The position numbers and the translations under genes are program-made. From NCBI GenBank assembly GCA_003020965.1, contig PXRL01000007.1, forward strand, positions 47,166-111,165: a stretch of 64,000 nt of DNA, in the 5' to 3' direction. Below, in pieces: positions 18,205 to 26,741 of the stretch. The stretch's first letter is position 1. Each line of letters begins with the position of its first letter. This DNA comes from Halobacteriales archaeon QS_4_69_225. GTDB lineage: Archaea > Halobacteriota > Halobacteria > Halobacteriales > Haloarculaceae. Below the pieces are notes generated by a model, which saw only the letters and a list, made by a program, of their open reading frames with translations, made no database searches and was not told the origin of the DNA.

Positions 18205-18470
18205 ACGTGAGAGGAAGCACGGAAGCTCGATGTGACTCCGAACCGACCGCAATGATACGTCCCACAGGCTCACAAGCGGTCGGTGGGACCGGCTGTCCGT
18301 CAGCCAGCCCTGGAGTCAGGAAACAGCGAACGAGTCCCTCCGACTCCCGACACGGAAGCCACCTGAGAAAGTCCCTGATTAGGACATTGGGGCGTGGGGC
18401 TTTCGAGCCGGGAGCGCGACACTCGGGAGTCCCACTGACAAGCCCACGAGTTTACTCGTGGGTAGCTGAC
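18205..18470 (+). mobile_element. Right-end remnant of an IS200/IS605 (IS1341-type) element
   Basis: The segment has no intact transposase. It ends with a 9-bp hairpin CCCACGAGT/ACTCGTGGG at 18443-18462 followed by TAGCTGAC. I recognise this as the usual right end of haloarchaeal IS1341-type elements, where the tnpB 3' region doubles as guide RNA. The preceding sequence (GTCCCTGATTAGGACATTGG at 18373, CCCACTGACAAGCC at 18430) also fits that region from memory. The left end and nearly all of tnpB are missing. The element abuts and overlaps the 3' end of the CDC48-type gene. Confidence 0.6.
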
Positions 18471-20608
18471 TCCAGGCTCTCGCAGGCCGTCTCGAGGTGG
18501 TCCGTCCGGATCTCGACCTCGTCGGCCCGCTCGGCGGCCTCCGCCGGGCCCAGTTCGGTCGCCAGCTCCCGGATGGCCCGCATCGACGCCGCCCGCAGCA
18601 GCGCCTCCAGCTGTGCGCCCGACAGCCCCTCCGTTTCGGCGGCCAGCGCCCCGAGGTCGACGTCGTCGCCGAGCGGCTTCCCCTCGGCGTGAACCGCCAG
18701 TATCTCCCGGCGGGCCTCGACGTCGGGCGCCGGCACCTCGACGTGGGACTCCAGGCGACCGGGCCGCAGCAGCGCCGGGTCCAGCGACTTCCGGCGGTTC
18801 GTCGCCGCCAGCACCACCAGGTTCGGGTTCTCGGTCAGCCCGTCCAGCTCCGTCAGCAGCTGGGAGACGACCCGTTCCGTGGCCTCGCCGGCGTCGCCCC
18901 GGGTGCCGGCGATGGCGTCGATCTCGTCGAAGAAGACGATCGCCGGCGCCGCCTGCCGGGCGCGGTCGAACACCTCCCGGACGGCCTTCTCCGACTCGCC
19001 GACGTACTTGTCGAGCAGCTCCGGCCCGGCGACGCTGACGAAGTTGACGTCGCTCTCGCCGGCCAGCGCCCGCGCCAGCAGCGTCTTGCCGGTGCCGGGC
19101 GGCCCGTACAGCAGCACCCCCGCCGGCGGCTCGGTGTCGGTCTCCTCGAACAGCGGTCCGTAGCTCAGCGGCCACTCGACGGCCTCCCGCAGCACCTGCT
19201 TCGGCTCGGCGAGACCGCCGACGTCGTCGAAGCTGACGGCCGGCGTCTCGGCGACGTGCTCCCGCATCGCCGAGGGGTCGACCGCCGCCAGCGCGGCCTC
19301 GAAGTCCGCCCGCCGGACCGACAGCTCCTCGCGGTCCTCCCGGTCCCGGAGCGCGCGCATGGCCGCCTCCGTCGACAGCGAGTGGAGGTCGGCGCCGACG
19401 AAGCCGTACGTCCGGGCCGCCAGGTCGTCGAGGTCGACGTCGTCCGCGAGCGGCATGCCGCGGGCGTGGACGTCGAGGATCTCCCGGCGGCCGGCCTCGT
19501 CGGGGACGCCGATCTCGATCTCGCGGTCGAAGCGGCCGCCGCGCCGCAGCGCCGGGTCGACGACGTCGACCCGGTTGGTCGCGCCGATGACGATGACCCG
19601 CTCGCCGGCCTCCAGCCCGTCCATCAGCGTCAGCAGCTGGGCGACGACCCGGTTTTCCATGTCGGCGTCCTCGTCGCGGGCGCCGGCGATGGAGTCGATC
19701 TCGTCGATGAACACCACCGCCGGCGCGCGCTCGACGGCCCGCTCGAACGTCTCCCGCAGCTGTTCTTCGCTCTCGCCTTTGTACTTCGAGACGATCTCCG
19801 GGCCGTCGATCACCTCGAAGTGCGCCTCGACCTCGTTGGCGACGGCCTCGGCGATGAGCGTCTTGCCGGTGCCGGGCGGCCCGTACAGCAGCACCCCCGA
19901 CGGCGGCTCGATGCCGAGCCGGCGGAACAGCTCCGGCTCCGACAGCGGCAGCTCGATCATCTCCCGAACCTGCTCGAGTTCCTCGTCCAGCCCGCCGATG
20001 TCCTCGTAGGTGGCGTTCGTCGCCGGCGTCGGCGTCGGCGTCGGTGCGGGCGCGTCCTCGCGGTCGGCGTCGCCGCCGGTACCGGTGCCGCCGGTGCCGC
20101 CGGTGCCGCCGTCGTCGGGTTGCGTCGACCGGTCGGCGGTCTGTCGCACCCGGACGGCGGTCCGACCGGTGACCCGGACGGTGCCGTCGGGCGACGTCTC
20201 GGCGACCGTCGCCCGGACGCCGAGCCGCTCGAGACGGACCCCCTCGCCGGCTTGCAGCGGCCGGTCACGCAGCGCCGACGCCACCGCGTCGGCGACGTCG
20301 CCCTCGTCGCCGACGACGGGGAGTTCGACCACCACGCGGTCGGCCTCCGCGACGGAGATCTTCCCGACCGTCACCGACTCGCCGATGTTCACGCCGGCGT
20401 TGGCGCGCGTCTCGGCGTCGATGCGGACGGTCCCCTCCTCGCCGCCGGGCCAGACCTTCACCACGGTCGGGCGCTCGCCCTCGATGACGATCGTGTCGCC
20501 GCTGAGCACCCCCAGCGACCGCCGAGCGGCCTCCGGCAACCGGGCGACACCCCGCCCGGCGTCCCGCTTCTCGGCGCCCTTCACCGCGAGCGTGACCCGC
20601 CTGTCCAT
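18452..20608 (-). CDS. CDC48/VCP-type AAA ATPase
   Basis: A 718-residue unfoldase and segregase. Residues 1-90 form the double-psi barrel N-domain ([21 protein letters not shown]) and residues 95-160 the second N-subdomain. A low-complexity [19 protein letters not shown] linker of about 40 residues follows. AAA domain 1 has GPPGTGKT at about 243-250 and [12 protein letters not shown] domain 2 has GPPGTGKT near 525 and IVFFDEIDA, so both sites look active. Such proteins thread ubiquitin-like or damaged substrates, often toward the proteasome. The last codons and the TAA lie inside the terminal hairpin of the adjacent IS remnant, so the original C-terminus has been replaced by a few IS-derived residues. 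Confidence 0.87.
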   Translation of the reverse strand: MDRRVTLAVKGAEKRDAGRGVARLPEAARRSLGVLSGDTIVIEGERPTVVKVWPGGEEGTVRIDAETRANAGVNIGESVTVGKISVAEADRVVVELPVVGDEGDVADAVASALRDRPLQAGEGVRLERLGVRATVAETSPDGTVRVTGRTAVRVRQTADRSTQPDDGGTGGTGGTGTGGDADREDAPAPTPTPTPATNATYEDIGGLDEELEQVREMIELPLSEPELFRRLGIEPPSGVLLYGPPGTGKTLIAEAVANEVEAHFEVIDGPEIVSKYKGESEEQLRETFERAVERAPAVVFIDEIDSIAGARDEDADMENRVVAQLLTLMDGLEAGERVIVIGATNRVDVVDPALRRGGRFDREIEIGVPDEAGRREILDVHARGMPLADDVDLDDLAARTYGFVGADLHSLSTEAAMRALRDREDREELSVRRADFEAALAAVDPSAMREHVAETPAVSFDDVGGLAEPKQVLREAVEWPLSYGPLFEETDTEPPAGVLLYGPPGTGKTLLARALAGESDVNFVSVAGPELLDKYVGESEKAVREVFDRARQAAPAIVFFDEIDAIAGTRGDAGEATERVVSQLLTELDGLTENPNLVVLAATNRRKSLDPALLRPGRLESHVEVPAPDVEARREILAVHAEGKPLGDDVDLGALAAETEGLSGAQLEALLRAASMRAIRELATELGPAEAAERADEVEIRTDHLETACESLESATHE

Positions 20609-20690
20609 ACCACCGTTCGGGCCGCCGGCGGCTTTACCGTTCCGCCGACCCCGGAGAAACGCCTATAGGTCGCCGCGGCCGACCCCCGGT

Positions 20691-20825
20691 ATGGTCTCCA
20701 CCACCGAGCGCGACGGGACGACCTGGTACGAGTGCGAGCGGTGCGGGATGCTGTTCGACGACCGGGGTGACGCCGACCGGCACGAGGCGAACTGCGACGC
20801 CGAGGAGCCGACCTACATCCAATGA
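20691..20825 (+). CDS. Small C2HC zinc-finger protein
   Basis: A 44-residue protein whose whole body is one zinc finger: CERCGMLFDDRGDADRHEANC (C-x2-C-x12-H-x4-C). Haloarchaea encode many single-finger proteins of this size, and this one fits the DUF7128-like group from memory. The ATG follows a 53-bp gap after the divergently oriented CDC48 gene. The acidic tail EEPTYIQ is typical. Partner and function are unknown; DNA, RNA or protein binding are all possible. Confidence 0.7.
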   Translation: MVSTTERDGTTWYECERCGMLFDDRGDADRHEANCDAEEPTYIQ

Positions 20826-20834
20826 GTCGCGGCG

Positions 20835-21008
20835 TCAGAACTGCTTGAGGTTCTGGAGATCGTGTTCGGTGCGGGCGAACTCCGACAGCGGCCGGCTCGC
20901 GTGACAGCCGGGACAGTGGAACGTCCGGGCGGGCGCGGGCAGTTCGTTCGGGGAGTCCTGCCAGCTCTTCTCGCATTCCGGACACAGAAGTCGGACGTAC
21001 GTCTCCAT
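20835..21008 (-). CDS. Small two-CxxC zinc-ribbon protein
   Basis: A 57-residue protein starting METYVRLLCPECEKSW. Two zinc knuckles, CPEC near residue 9 and CPGC near 33, form a likely zinc ribbon, followed by SRPLSEFARTEHDLQNLKQF. Its start lies 35 bp after the tfb stop on the same strand, so it may be transcribed with tfb. It is convergent with the C2HC gene, ending 10 bp from that gene's stop. It resembles a conserved haloarchaeal small-protein family, but I assign no function. Confidence 0.7.
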   Translation of the reverse strand: METYVRLLCPECEKSWQDSPNELPAPARTFHCPGCHASRPLSEFARTEHDLQNLKQF

Positions 21009-21043
21009 ATTCCCGCCAGGGACGGCGGAGTAAAAAATCCTCG

Positions 21044-22015
21044 TTAGGCGGTGACGACCTCGCCGGCCTCGAGCAGCTCCTTGTACCGGTTGCGGATGGT
21101 GACCTCCGAGATGTCCGCGACCTCGCTGACCTCGCTTTGGGTCACCTTCTCGTTGCAGAGCAGCGCCGAAGCGTACACCGACGCCGCCGCCAGCCCGACC
21201 GGCGACTTCCCCGACAGGATGCCGTCCTCGCGGGCGGCCTCGATGAGCTCGCGGGCGCGGCGCTCGACCTCGTCGCTCAGCTCGAGGTCGCTGGCGAACC
21301 GCGGCACGTAGCTCTCGGGGTCGGCCGGCTTGACCTCCAGGTTCAGCTCCCGGATGATGTAGCGGTACGTCCGGGTGAGCTCCATCTTCTCGACGCGGGA
21401 GACGCGCTCGACCTCGTCGAGACTTCGCGGAACGCCCGCCTGGCGGGCGGCGGCGTACAGCGACGCGGTGGCGACGCCCTCGATGGACCGCCCCGGAAGC
21501 AGGTCCTCGTCCAGTGCTCGGCGGTAGATGACCGAGGCGGTCTCGCGGACGTTCTCGGGGAGGCCGAGCGCGGAGGCCATCCGGTCGATTTCGCCGAGGG
21601 CCTGCTTCAGGTTGCGTTCCTTGGAGTCGCGGGTGCGGAACCGCTCGTTCCAGGTCCGCAGCCGCTGCATCTTCTGGCGCTGGCGGCTGGACAGGGAGTT
21701 GCCGTAGGCGTCCTTGTCCTGCCAGCCGATGTTCGTCGACAGCCCCTTGTCGTGCATCATCTTCGTGGTCGGGGCACCGACCCGCGACTTTTCGTCCTTT
21801 TCGGCGGAGTCGAAGGCCCGCCACTCCGGTCCGCGGTCGATCTCGTCCTCTTCGACGACGAGGCCGCACTCGCTGCAGACCGTCTCGCCGCGCTCGGTGT
21901 CCGTCTCGAGGCGAGCGCCGCACTCCGGACACGTCGTCGCGTCCTCGCGTTCCTCGGCGTCGGTCGATTCGGTGCGATTCTCGTCCGTGAAGGCTCTGAT
22001 TCGTGTGTCGCTCAT
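21044..22015 (-). CDS. tfb: Transcription initiation factor TFB
   Basis: A 323-residue TFIIB homologue that recruits RNA polymerase to TBP-bound promoters. The N-terminal zinc ribbon is CPECG...CSECG (residues about 30-50), followed by the B-reader region (RVGAPTTKMMHDKGLST). Two cyclin repeats cover about 120-215 and 220-310. The last one contains a helix-turn-helix (SEVADISEVTIRNRYKEL) that reads the BRE. Haloarchaea carry several TFB paralogues and this sequence alone does not show which number it is. A TTAAAT element at 22097-22105 would give a 5' leader of about 55 nt. The small zinc-ribbon gene follows in the same direction. Confidence 0.95.
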   Translation of the reverse strand: MSDTRIRAFTDENRTESTDAEEREDATTCPECGARLETDTERGETVCSECGLVVEEDEIDRGPEWRAFDSAEKDEKSRVGAPTTKMMHDKGLSTNIGWQDKDAYGNSLSSRQRQKMQRLRTWNERFRTRDSKERNLKQALGEIDRMASALGLPENVRETASVIYRRALDEDLLPGRSIEGVATASLYAAARQAGVPRSLDEVERVSRVEKMELTRTYRYIIRELNLEVKPADPESYVPRFASDLELSDEVERRARELIEAAREDGILSGKSPVGLAAASVYASALLCNEKVTQSEVSEVADISEVTIRNRYKELLEAGEVVTA

Positions 22016-22501
22016 GATGGGTTACTCCCGGCTCCGGAGGCTTGAAAACTCAAGGAATCCGGGCCGTCTCGCTGAATGTACGTTAGTCCGAAAGCTACTT
22101 AAATCTTCTGGCCTTTCGCGCGCGAAGCGCCGATATCGGTCGTCTCAGCGGTCGCGGCATGCTACCAGCTACCGTGGAGCACGACGTCACGAACGTCTTT
22201 CCTGTATAACAGTTTCGAAGCCGAGGTTACCCCCCGCCGTGGCCGTGGGTTCAGCCGGGACACGCACCGCGAGCACCGCGTTGACGACCGCGACCAGCGC
22301 GATGATCACGCCTGTGTTGTCATGCGTGTGTGGGAGCGACGGGACCCCGTCGAGCAGGGTTCGTCGGACTCTCGATCCAAGTTCATCTCGAGATGCGAAA
22401 ATCGGCGTGGAGATCCCCCCAACGTCCGCTCCGTCTTTCGGCAGGGACCTCCGCTGCCCGATCGAAATGTCGTCGGATTCGGCGAGCGACGCGAGAGTGA
22501 A
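22016..22501. other. Intergenic region upstream of tfb
   Basis: These 486 bp hold the tfb promoter (TATA-like TTAAAT at 22097-22105, minus strand). The only coding hint is a 40-codon minus-strand stretch at 22187-22309 (GTG start) with one hydrophobic helix, IIALVAVVNAVLAV. It could be a very small membrane protein or the remnant of a surface protein. I see no ribosome site or repeat that decides this. Confidence 0.4.
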
Positions 22502-22807
22502 TCAGTCCCAGGTGACCCAGGTGAGAAAGGCGAGTCCGCCGAACTCCATGAGTCGTAGGCCGGCGAGCGTTATCTGGGCCGGGCGGGGAACCGCATCGCT
22601 GTTGGTAATCCACCCGTTGAGCGTGGGGTCCATAATGAACAAGTAGGCGGCCGCGGCGTTCTCCGCCAGCAGGAAGACGCAGAACAGTGCCAGCCCGAGC
22701 GTGTGCTTCGAGCGGAGTCGCCACCAGTTCGACCCCCAGACGTACAGCAGCCCGGCCAGCAGCAGGATGTTCAGGACGGCGAAGACCTGGACGATACGCA
22801 CGTACAC
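22502..22807 (-). CDS. Small membrane protein (DUF7521-like)
   Basis: A 101-residue protein with three hydrophobic segments: IVQVFAVLNILLLAGLLYVW, LGLALFCVFLLAENAAAAYLF and a weaker C-terminal LRLMEFGGLAFLTWVTW. It lies 56 bp downstream of a winged-helix gene on the same strand. Pairs of a winged-helix regulator and a three-helix membrane protein of this size recur in haloarchaea, which I recall under DUF7521. The membrane protein may sense a signal that controls the regulator; this is inference from the pairing only. Confidence 0.65.
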   Translation of the reverse strand: MYVRIVQVFAVLNILLLAGLLYVWGSNWWRLRSKHTLGLALFCVFLLAENAAAAYLFIMDPTLNGWITNSDAVPRPAQITLAGLRLMEFGGLAFLTWVTWD

Positions 22808-22863
22808 TGTACGACATCTTCCTCGTTCATCCTCTTATGTACTTTCCCAAATTCCTCTTGTTT

Positions 22864-23139
22864 CTATTCCACTTCCTCGAGTATCTCCTCGACGGTCTCC
22901 CAGTGAGCTCGGGCGGCCTCGCTCGGGAGATACACCTTCCCGTAGTCGTCGCCGCTGTCGGTTATCACGTTGTTGTCCGCGAGCACGTCGAGATGATGGC
23001 GGATCGTCTTGTAGTCGAGGTCGAGCGCCTCGGCCAGTTGGTTCGCGTTCCGAGGGCGTTCGTCGACGGCGCGCAGGATGCGGGCGCGGTTCGCCCCGCC
23101 ACGCGTCCCCGAGAGCACGTACCAGAGGGCCGCCTCCAT
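22864..23139 (-). CDS. ArsR-type winged-helix transcriptional regulator
   Basis: A 91-residue protein made of one winged helix. NRARILRAVDERPRNANQLA is followed by recognition helix LDYKTIRHHLDVLADNNVIT and a wing (GDDYGKVYLPS). The C-terminal helix AHWETVEEILEEVE may mediate dimerisation. The ATG at 23139 fits the family start. It is the third gene of a possible minus-strand operon (membrane repeat protein, DUF357 protein, this gene, DUF7521-like protein) with gaps of 45-56 bp. There is no metal-binding Cys motif, so it is unlikely to be a metal sensor. Confidence 0.75.
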   Translation of the reverse strand: MEAALWYVLSGTRGGANRARILRAVDERPRNANQLAEALDLDYKTIRHHLDVLADNNVITDSGDDYGKVYLPSEAARAHWETVEEILEEVE

Positions 23140-23189
23140 CGTACGGCCCGACTCCCCCGACGGACGTAAAAGAGTGGGTTCCGGCGGCG

Positions 23190-23474
23190 TCAGACGGTGA
23201 ACAGATCGCCGTCCGTCGGCACCTCGAACGCCCCGAGCCGGGCGCCGGCGTCCATCCACCCGTGGCCGTAGGAGAACGACGCCAGGGCGTTGACGGGGTC
23301 GTCCTGCGCCCGGAAGTGGCGGCCGTCCTCGAGGTACGAGCGGGCCATCTCCTCGTAGTCGACGGCCGTCTCGTACAGCGGCGTCCCCTCCGGCGGTGCG
23401 ATCTCGGCGGCCTCGATGGCCTCCGCGAGCAGCGACTCGTAGCGGTCGGTCTTCGCCGCGAGGTCGGCCGGCAT
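23190..23474 (-). CDS. DUF357 family protein
   Basis: A 94-residue archaeal protein of unknown function. It matches the DUF357 pattern: KTDRYESLLAEAIEAAEI, then MARSYLEDGRHFRAQDDPVNALASF and SYGHGWMDAGARLG. It is all helical and probably folds as a TPR-like hairpin pair. I prefer the ATG at 23474, nine codons inside the longest frame, since homologues begin near PADLAAKTDRY. Its neighbours are a membrane repeat protein upstream and an ArsR-type regulator downstream on the same strand. Confidence 0.8.
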   Translation of the reverse strand: MPADLAAKTDRYESLLAEAIEAAEIAPPEGTPLYETAVDYEEMARSYLEDGRHFRAQDDPVNALASFSYGHGWMDAGARLGAFEVPTDGDLFTV

Positions 23475-23519
23475 GTCTCCGGGTCGGGCTTTCGGCCTCA
23501 AAACCGTACCGGGGGCGGC

Positions 23520-25367
23520 TCAGAACTCCCGGACCACGCCGTAGCTCAGCCCCATGACGAGCCCGTAGACGACGAACGCCAGCAGGAAGTACGGCTGCAG
23601 GGTGGGAACGAGCATGCCGTACGTCGAGACAGTGTTGACCGCGAGGGGGATCCCGATGGCGCCGACGGCCGCGGCGACGGCGACGCCGTAGACGAAGCCG
23701 GCCATCGTCGCCGTCGTCGTCACCGGGGCCGCCTCGAGTGAGCCGCCGACCGCCCTCTCGACGTCGGCCTCGTGGTCGGCGAACTCGTCGACCGAGCGGC
23801 TGTAGTCGTCCAGCCGCGGGCCGACGGTCACGGCGAACACCGTCCCGAGCAGCACCGAGAGCCCGAGCCAGACGGCCCATCCCGTGCCGACGCTGCCGGG
23901 GCTGCCGACGAGCGCCCCCATGAACAGCATCGTCACCTCGCCGACCGCGTGGAAGGCGACCAGCCCGCCGGCGGCCCCGCCGAACAGCGACCCGAAGACG
24001 ACGGCTCGCTGGCCCGTCGTGCCGACGGTCGGCGACGTCGGCAGCCGCTCGCGGGCGAGTCGGCCCCGCCGGAAGAGGGCGTAGACGCCGCCGAAGACCA
24101 GCCCGGAGACGACGTACGCCAGAACCGTCGGCTGGGTGCTCGGCACGTCGATGGGATAGCCCCGCGCCCGGATCAGCCCCGGCACGACGAACACGCCGAG
24201 GGCACCGGCGAGGACGGCCCCGTAGATCGCCCCGACGACGGCGCCGCGGCCGACGCCGATACGGGCCTCGACGGTCCGGGCGCCGAACGGCACGAACGCC
24301 ACGCCGAGCAGCAGCGCGAGCACGAGCCAGACGCCGACCCCGAGCCGCCAGGACGGCCGCACGCCGAGGTAGCTGAGCCCCAGGAAGTAATGCGGCTGCG
24401 GCTTCGCGAGGAAGATGTACGCCGCCGCGGCGCCGCCGCCGACGAGCGTCCCGCCGATCACCGGCACCGCACGACCGCGGATGAACGTCGGCAGCGCCTC
24501 GCCGTCGCCGGCGGCGGCGTAGCCGACCCCGAGGGCGGCGCCGAACAGCAGGTAACCGCCGAGGACGCCGCCCGTCGGCGGCGCCGGGGCGTACGCCGTC
24601 GCCGCGCCGAGCAGCCGGGAGATGACGACCGCACCGCCGAGCACCGCGAGCACGACCCCGTAGATGACGCCGAGCTTGAGCCCGCTTCCGGCGTCGTCCC
24701 GCTCGACCCGCCGGGCGGGCAGCGAGGCGAACCCGGAACCGAGCAGCACGGCGACGGCGACGAAGACGGCGGCGCCGACCGGCACCGACCCGCCGGCGTC
24801 GACCAGCAGCGCGAAGTACACCAGGTGATGCGGCGCCGCCGCGGCCAGGACGCCGGCGGCGACGACGCCGGCGACGAGTGAAGCCAGCACGGTCGAGCGG
24901 GTCCGGCCGACCATGAACGCCGGTCGGAGCGGCCGGCGGTCGACCCGCTTGCCGAACACCGACCCCAGGACGAGGCCGTACAGCGCGAAGCCGGCGAGCG
25001 CGCCGATGCCGACCTGCGTGTACGGGAACTCCCACTGGGTGCTCGCGGTGACCGCCACCGGCACCGCCAGCAGCCCGACGAACACCGCCAGGACGATGCC
25101 GTACGCCAGGCCGTAGCCGGTCGTACTGTGGCCCGCCCTGGCGCGGGACCGGCCGACGGCCGCGAAGACGACGCCGAGGACGACCGCCATCCCGACCCAG
25201 GCCACCAGGCCGTAGATCGGGGCGCCGTTGGCGACGGCCGCCCCGAGATACCGGAGGTAGAGCCGCTGGAGTCCGTAGACGACCCCGCCGGAGACGACGC
25301 CGGCGACGAGCGAGGCCAGAAGCGTCGCCCGACCGACGGGGCCGGCGTCGGCCTCGGTGCCGCTCAT
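23520..25367 (-). CDS. Polytopic membrane protein built from four internal repeats
   Basis: A 615-residue protein with about 16-20 membrane segments and no recognised transporter or enzyme motif. Four units of about 150 residues repeat. Each has a YG-x-V-x-A hydrophobic helix (GLAYGIVLAVFVGLLAV, GVIYGVVLAVLGGAVVI, GAIYGAVLAGALGVFVV, GFVYGVAVAAAVGAIGI). Each later has a glycine-rich helix ending in a short charged loop (GFALYGLVLGSVFGKRVD, YVVSGLVFGGVYALFRRG, FVVYGLVMGLSYGVVREF). The ATG at 25367 gives a short acidic N-terminus before the first repeat. The architecture suggests internal fourfold pseudo-symmetry, as in a channel or scaffold; the function is unknown. Confidence 0.65.
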   Translation of the reverse strand: MSGTEADAGPVGRATLLASLVAGVVSGGVVYGLQRLYLRYLGAAVANGAPIYGLVAWVGMAVVLGVVFAAVGRSRARAGHSTTGYGLAYGIVLAVFVGLLAVPVAVTASTQWEFPYTQVGIGALAGFALYGLVLGSVFGKRVDRRPLRPAFMVGRTRSTVLASLVAGVVAAGVLAAAAPHHLVYFALLVDAGGSVPVGAAVFVAVAVLLGSGFASLPARRVERDDAGSGLKLGVIYGVVLAVLGGAVVISRLLGAATAYAPAPPTGGVLGGYLLFGAALGVGYAAAGDGEALPTFIRGRAVPVIGGTLVGGGAAAAYIFLAKPQPHYFLGLSYLGVRPSWRLGVGVWLVLALLLGVAFVPFGARTVEARIGVGRGAVVGAIYGAVLAGALGVFVVPGLIRARGYPIDVPSTQPTVLAYVVSGLVFGGVYALFRRGRLARERLPTSPTVGTTGQRAVVFGSLFGGAAGGLVAFHAVGEVTMLFMGALVGSPGSVGTGWAVWLGLSVLLGTVFAVTVGPRLDDYSRSVDEFADHEADVERAVGGSLEAAPVTTTATMAGFVYGVAVAAAVGAIGIPLAVNTVSTYGMLVPTLQPYFLLAFVVYGLVMGLSYGVVREF

Positions 25368-25513
25368 CGGCCGGTACCCTCCGCCGGGCCGACGTCGGCC
25401 GCCGTTCTCGTCTCCGTCGTCGCCGACCGGGGCGTGTCTGCTCCGTGTATCACTGCTCTCTGCGTTGCCTTCCCGGTGCTGTCCAATAAAGCGTTGCGGG
25501 GGCGGTAGCCGGG

Positions 25514-25549
25514 GATTTATATCCGCGGACGAACCGTTTAACAAACGGT
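25514..25549 (+). promoter_or_regulatory. TATA element with adjacent inverted repeat
   Basis: GATTTATATCC at 25513-25523 is a good haloarchaeal TATA box. Starting 10 nt downstream, ACCGTTT-AAC-AAACGGT (25533-25549) is a perfect 7-bp inverted repeat at the expected transcription start, where a repressor could bind. It precedes the SCP2-like gene at 25581. Confidence 0.5.
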
Positions 25550-25580
25550 CGGCCGTTGTGACGACGGGTGACACCGTCCG

Positions 25581-26003
25581 ATGGCAACACCGTTCCCGTC
25601 CGAGAGGTGGATCCAGGAGTGGCGCGAGCAGCTGAACGACGACGACGAGTACGCCGAGGCCGGCGAGGGCTGGGGGGTCGGCTTCGACGGCGACTTCATC
25701 TTCCACGTCGAGGCCGACGACGATCTCCCCGAGGATCGTTACTTCTACGTCGGCCTCGAGAACGGCGAGTGCACGGTGGCCCGCGAGGTCGACGACTCCG
25801 GGGCCGTCGACGCCGGCTTCGTCTACCGCGGCGCCTACGGCGACTGGCGCGCGCTCAACAGCGGCGACATCGGCCCCATCGACGGGATGATGTCCGGCGT
25901 CTTCGACATCGAAGGAGATATGCAGAAGGTGCTGCAGTACAGCGAGGCCGCCGTCGCGATGACCGAAACCGGCCGCCGCATCGACACCGACTACGTCCAC
26001 TGA
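25581..26003 (+). CDS. SCP2 sterol-binding-like domain protein
   Basis: A 140-residue protein consisting of one SCP2-like domain: GWGVGFDGDFIFHVEAD, then YVGLENGECTVAREV and a helical C-terminus (GMMSGVFDIEGDMQKVLQYSEAA). SCP2 folds bind lipids or fatty acyl groups in a hydrophobic tunnel. Haloarchaea have no sterols, so an isoprenoid or acyl-CoA ligand is more likely, by inference. It is cytoplasmic with no signal peptide. The next gene, a response regulator 75 bp downstream on the same strand, has its own TATA element, so the two are probably separate units. Confidence 0.7.
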   Translation: MATPFPSERWIQEWREQLNDDDEYAEAGEGWGVGFDGDFIFHVEADDDLPEDRYFYVGLENGECTVAREVDDSGAVDAGFVYRGAYGDWRALNSGDIGPIDGMMSGVFDIEGDMQKVLQYSEAAVAMTETGRRIDTDYVH

Positions 26004-26043
26004 CGCGGCCGCCCGTTCCTCGCGGCGTGAGTCGGGCCCAAAC

Positions 26044-26052
26044 GGTATATCC
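26044..26052 (+). promoter_or_regulatory. TATA box of the response regulator gene
   Basis: GGTATATCC lies 27-35 nt upstream of the ATG at 26079, which places the transcription start within a few bases of the start codon. The transcript is probably leaderless, as is common in haloarchaea. Confidence 0.55.
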
Positions 26053-26078
26053 CGGTAGCCGGTAACGTCGGTGTTCGG

Positions 26079-26741
26079 ATGTCGAAGAAACGAACGACGG
26101 TGCTGATCGTCGAGGACGAACGCGACCTCGCGGACCTCTACGCGGAGTGGCTGGAGTCGGCCGGCTACCGGACCCGCACGGCCCACAGAGGAACGGCGGC
26201 GCTGGAGGCGGCCGACGAGGCCGTCGACGTGGCGCTGCTCGACCGGCGGCTCCCGGAGATGCAGGGCGAGGAGGTGCTGGACCGCATCCGCGAGCGCGGA
26301 CTCGGCTGTGCGGTGGCGATGGTGACCGCCGTCGAACCGGAGGCCGACATCGTCGAGATGGGCTTCGACGAGTACGCCGTCAAGCCGGTCGGGGAGTCGG
26401 AGCTGACGGCGCTCGTCGACGAGCTGGCGACTGACCACCCGCCGGCGGTCGACGCGCCGGTGCTGGATGCCCTCGGGGACGCCAAGGCCAGACGCTGTCT
26501 CCACGAGCTGCAGTCCGACCCGATGAGCGCCAAGGAGCTGGCGGGGGCGACGGGCTACTCGCGGACGACGGTCTACCGTCGGCTCAACACGCTCCGACAG
26601 GCGGGGCTAGTCGCGAGCCGGACCACCATCGACCCCGACGGCGACCACTACGAGACGTACAGCGCGGAGTCGGATCGGATACTCGTCGAGTTCGTCGACG
26701 GGGGAATCGAGGTCGACCCCGCCGAGGAGCCGGTTCCGTAG
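26079..26741 (+). CDS. Response regulator with C-terminal winged helix
   Basis: A 220-residue two-component output protein. The receiver domain (1-120) has the acidic pair in VEDERD, phospho-acceptor Asp in VALLDRRLPE, the switch Thr in MVTAVE and the conserved Lys in AVKPVG. Residues 130-200 form a winged helix (SAKELAGATGYSRTTVYRRL, then NTLRQAGLVASR), so it should bind DNA. The layout differs from the HalX-type regulators common in haloarchaea, which lack this helix-turn-helix. No histidine kinase gene is nearby, so it is an orphan. It is convergent with pdxS; the two stops are adjacent. Confidence 0.8.
   Translation: MSKKRTTVLIVEDERDLADLYAEWLESAGYRTRTAHRGTAALEAADEAVDVALLDRRLPEMQGEEVLDRIRERGLGCAVAMVTAVEPEADIVEMGFDEYAVKPVGESELTALVDELATDHPPAVDAPVLDALGDAKARRCLHELQSDPMSAKELAGATGYSRTTVYRRLNTLRQAGLVASRTTIDPDGDHYETYSAESDRILVEFVDGGIEVDPAEEPVP

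Noticed and set aside
22864..25035. 723-codon minus-strand frame spanning the DUF357 region
   Set aside because: Only its last 91 codons (the ArsR-type regulator) are real; the rest is out-of-frame Arg-rich sequence over the membrane repeat gene.
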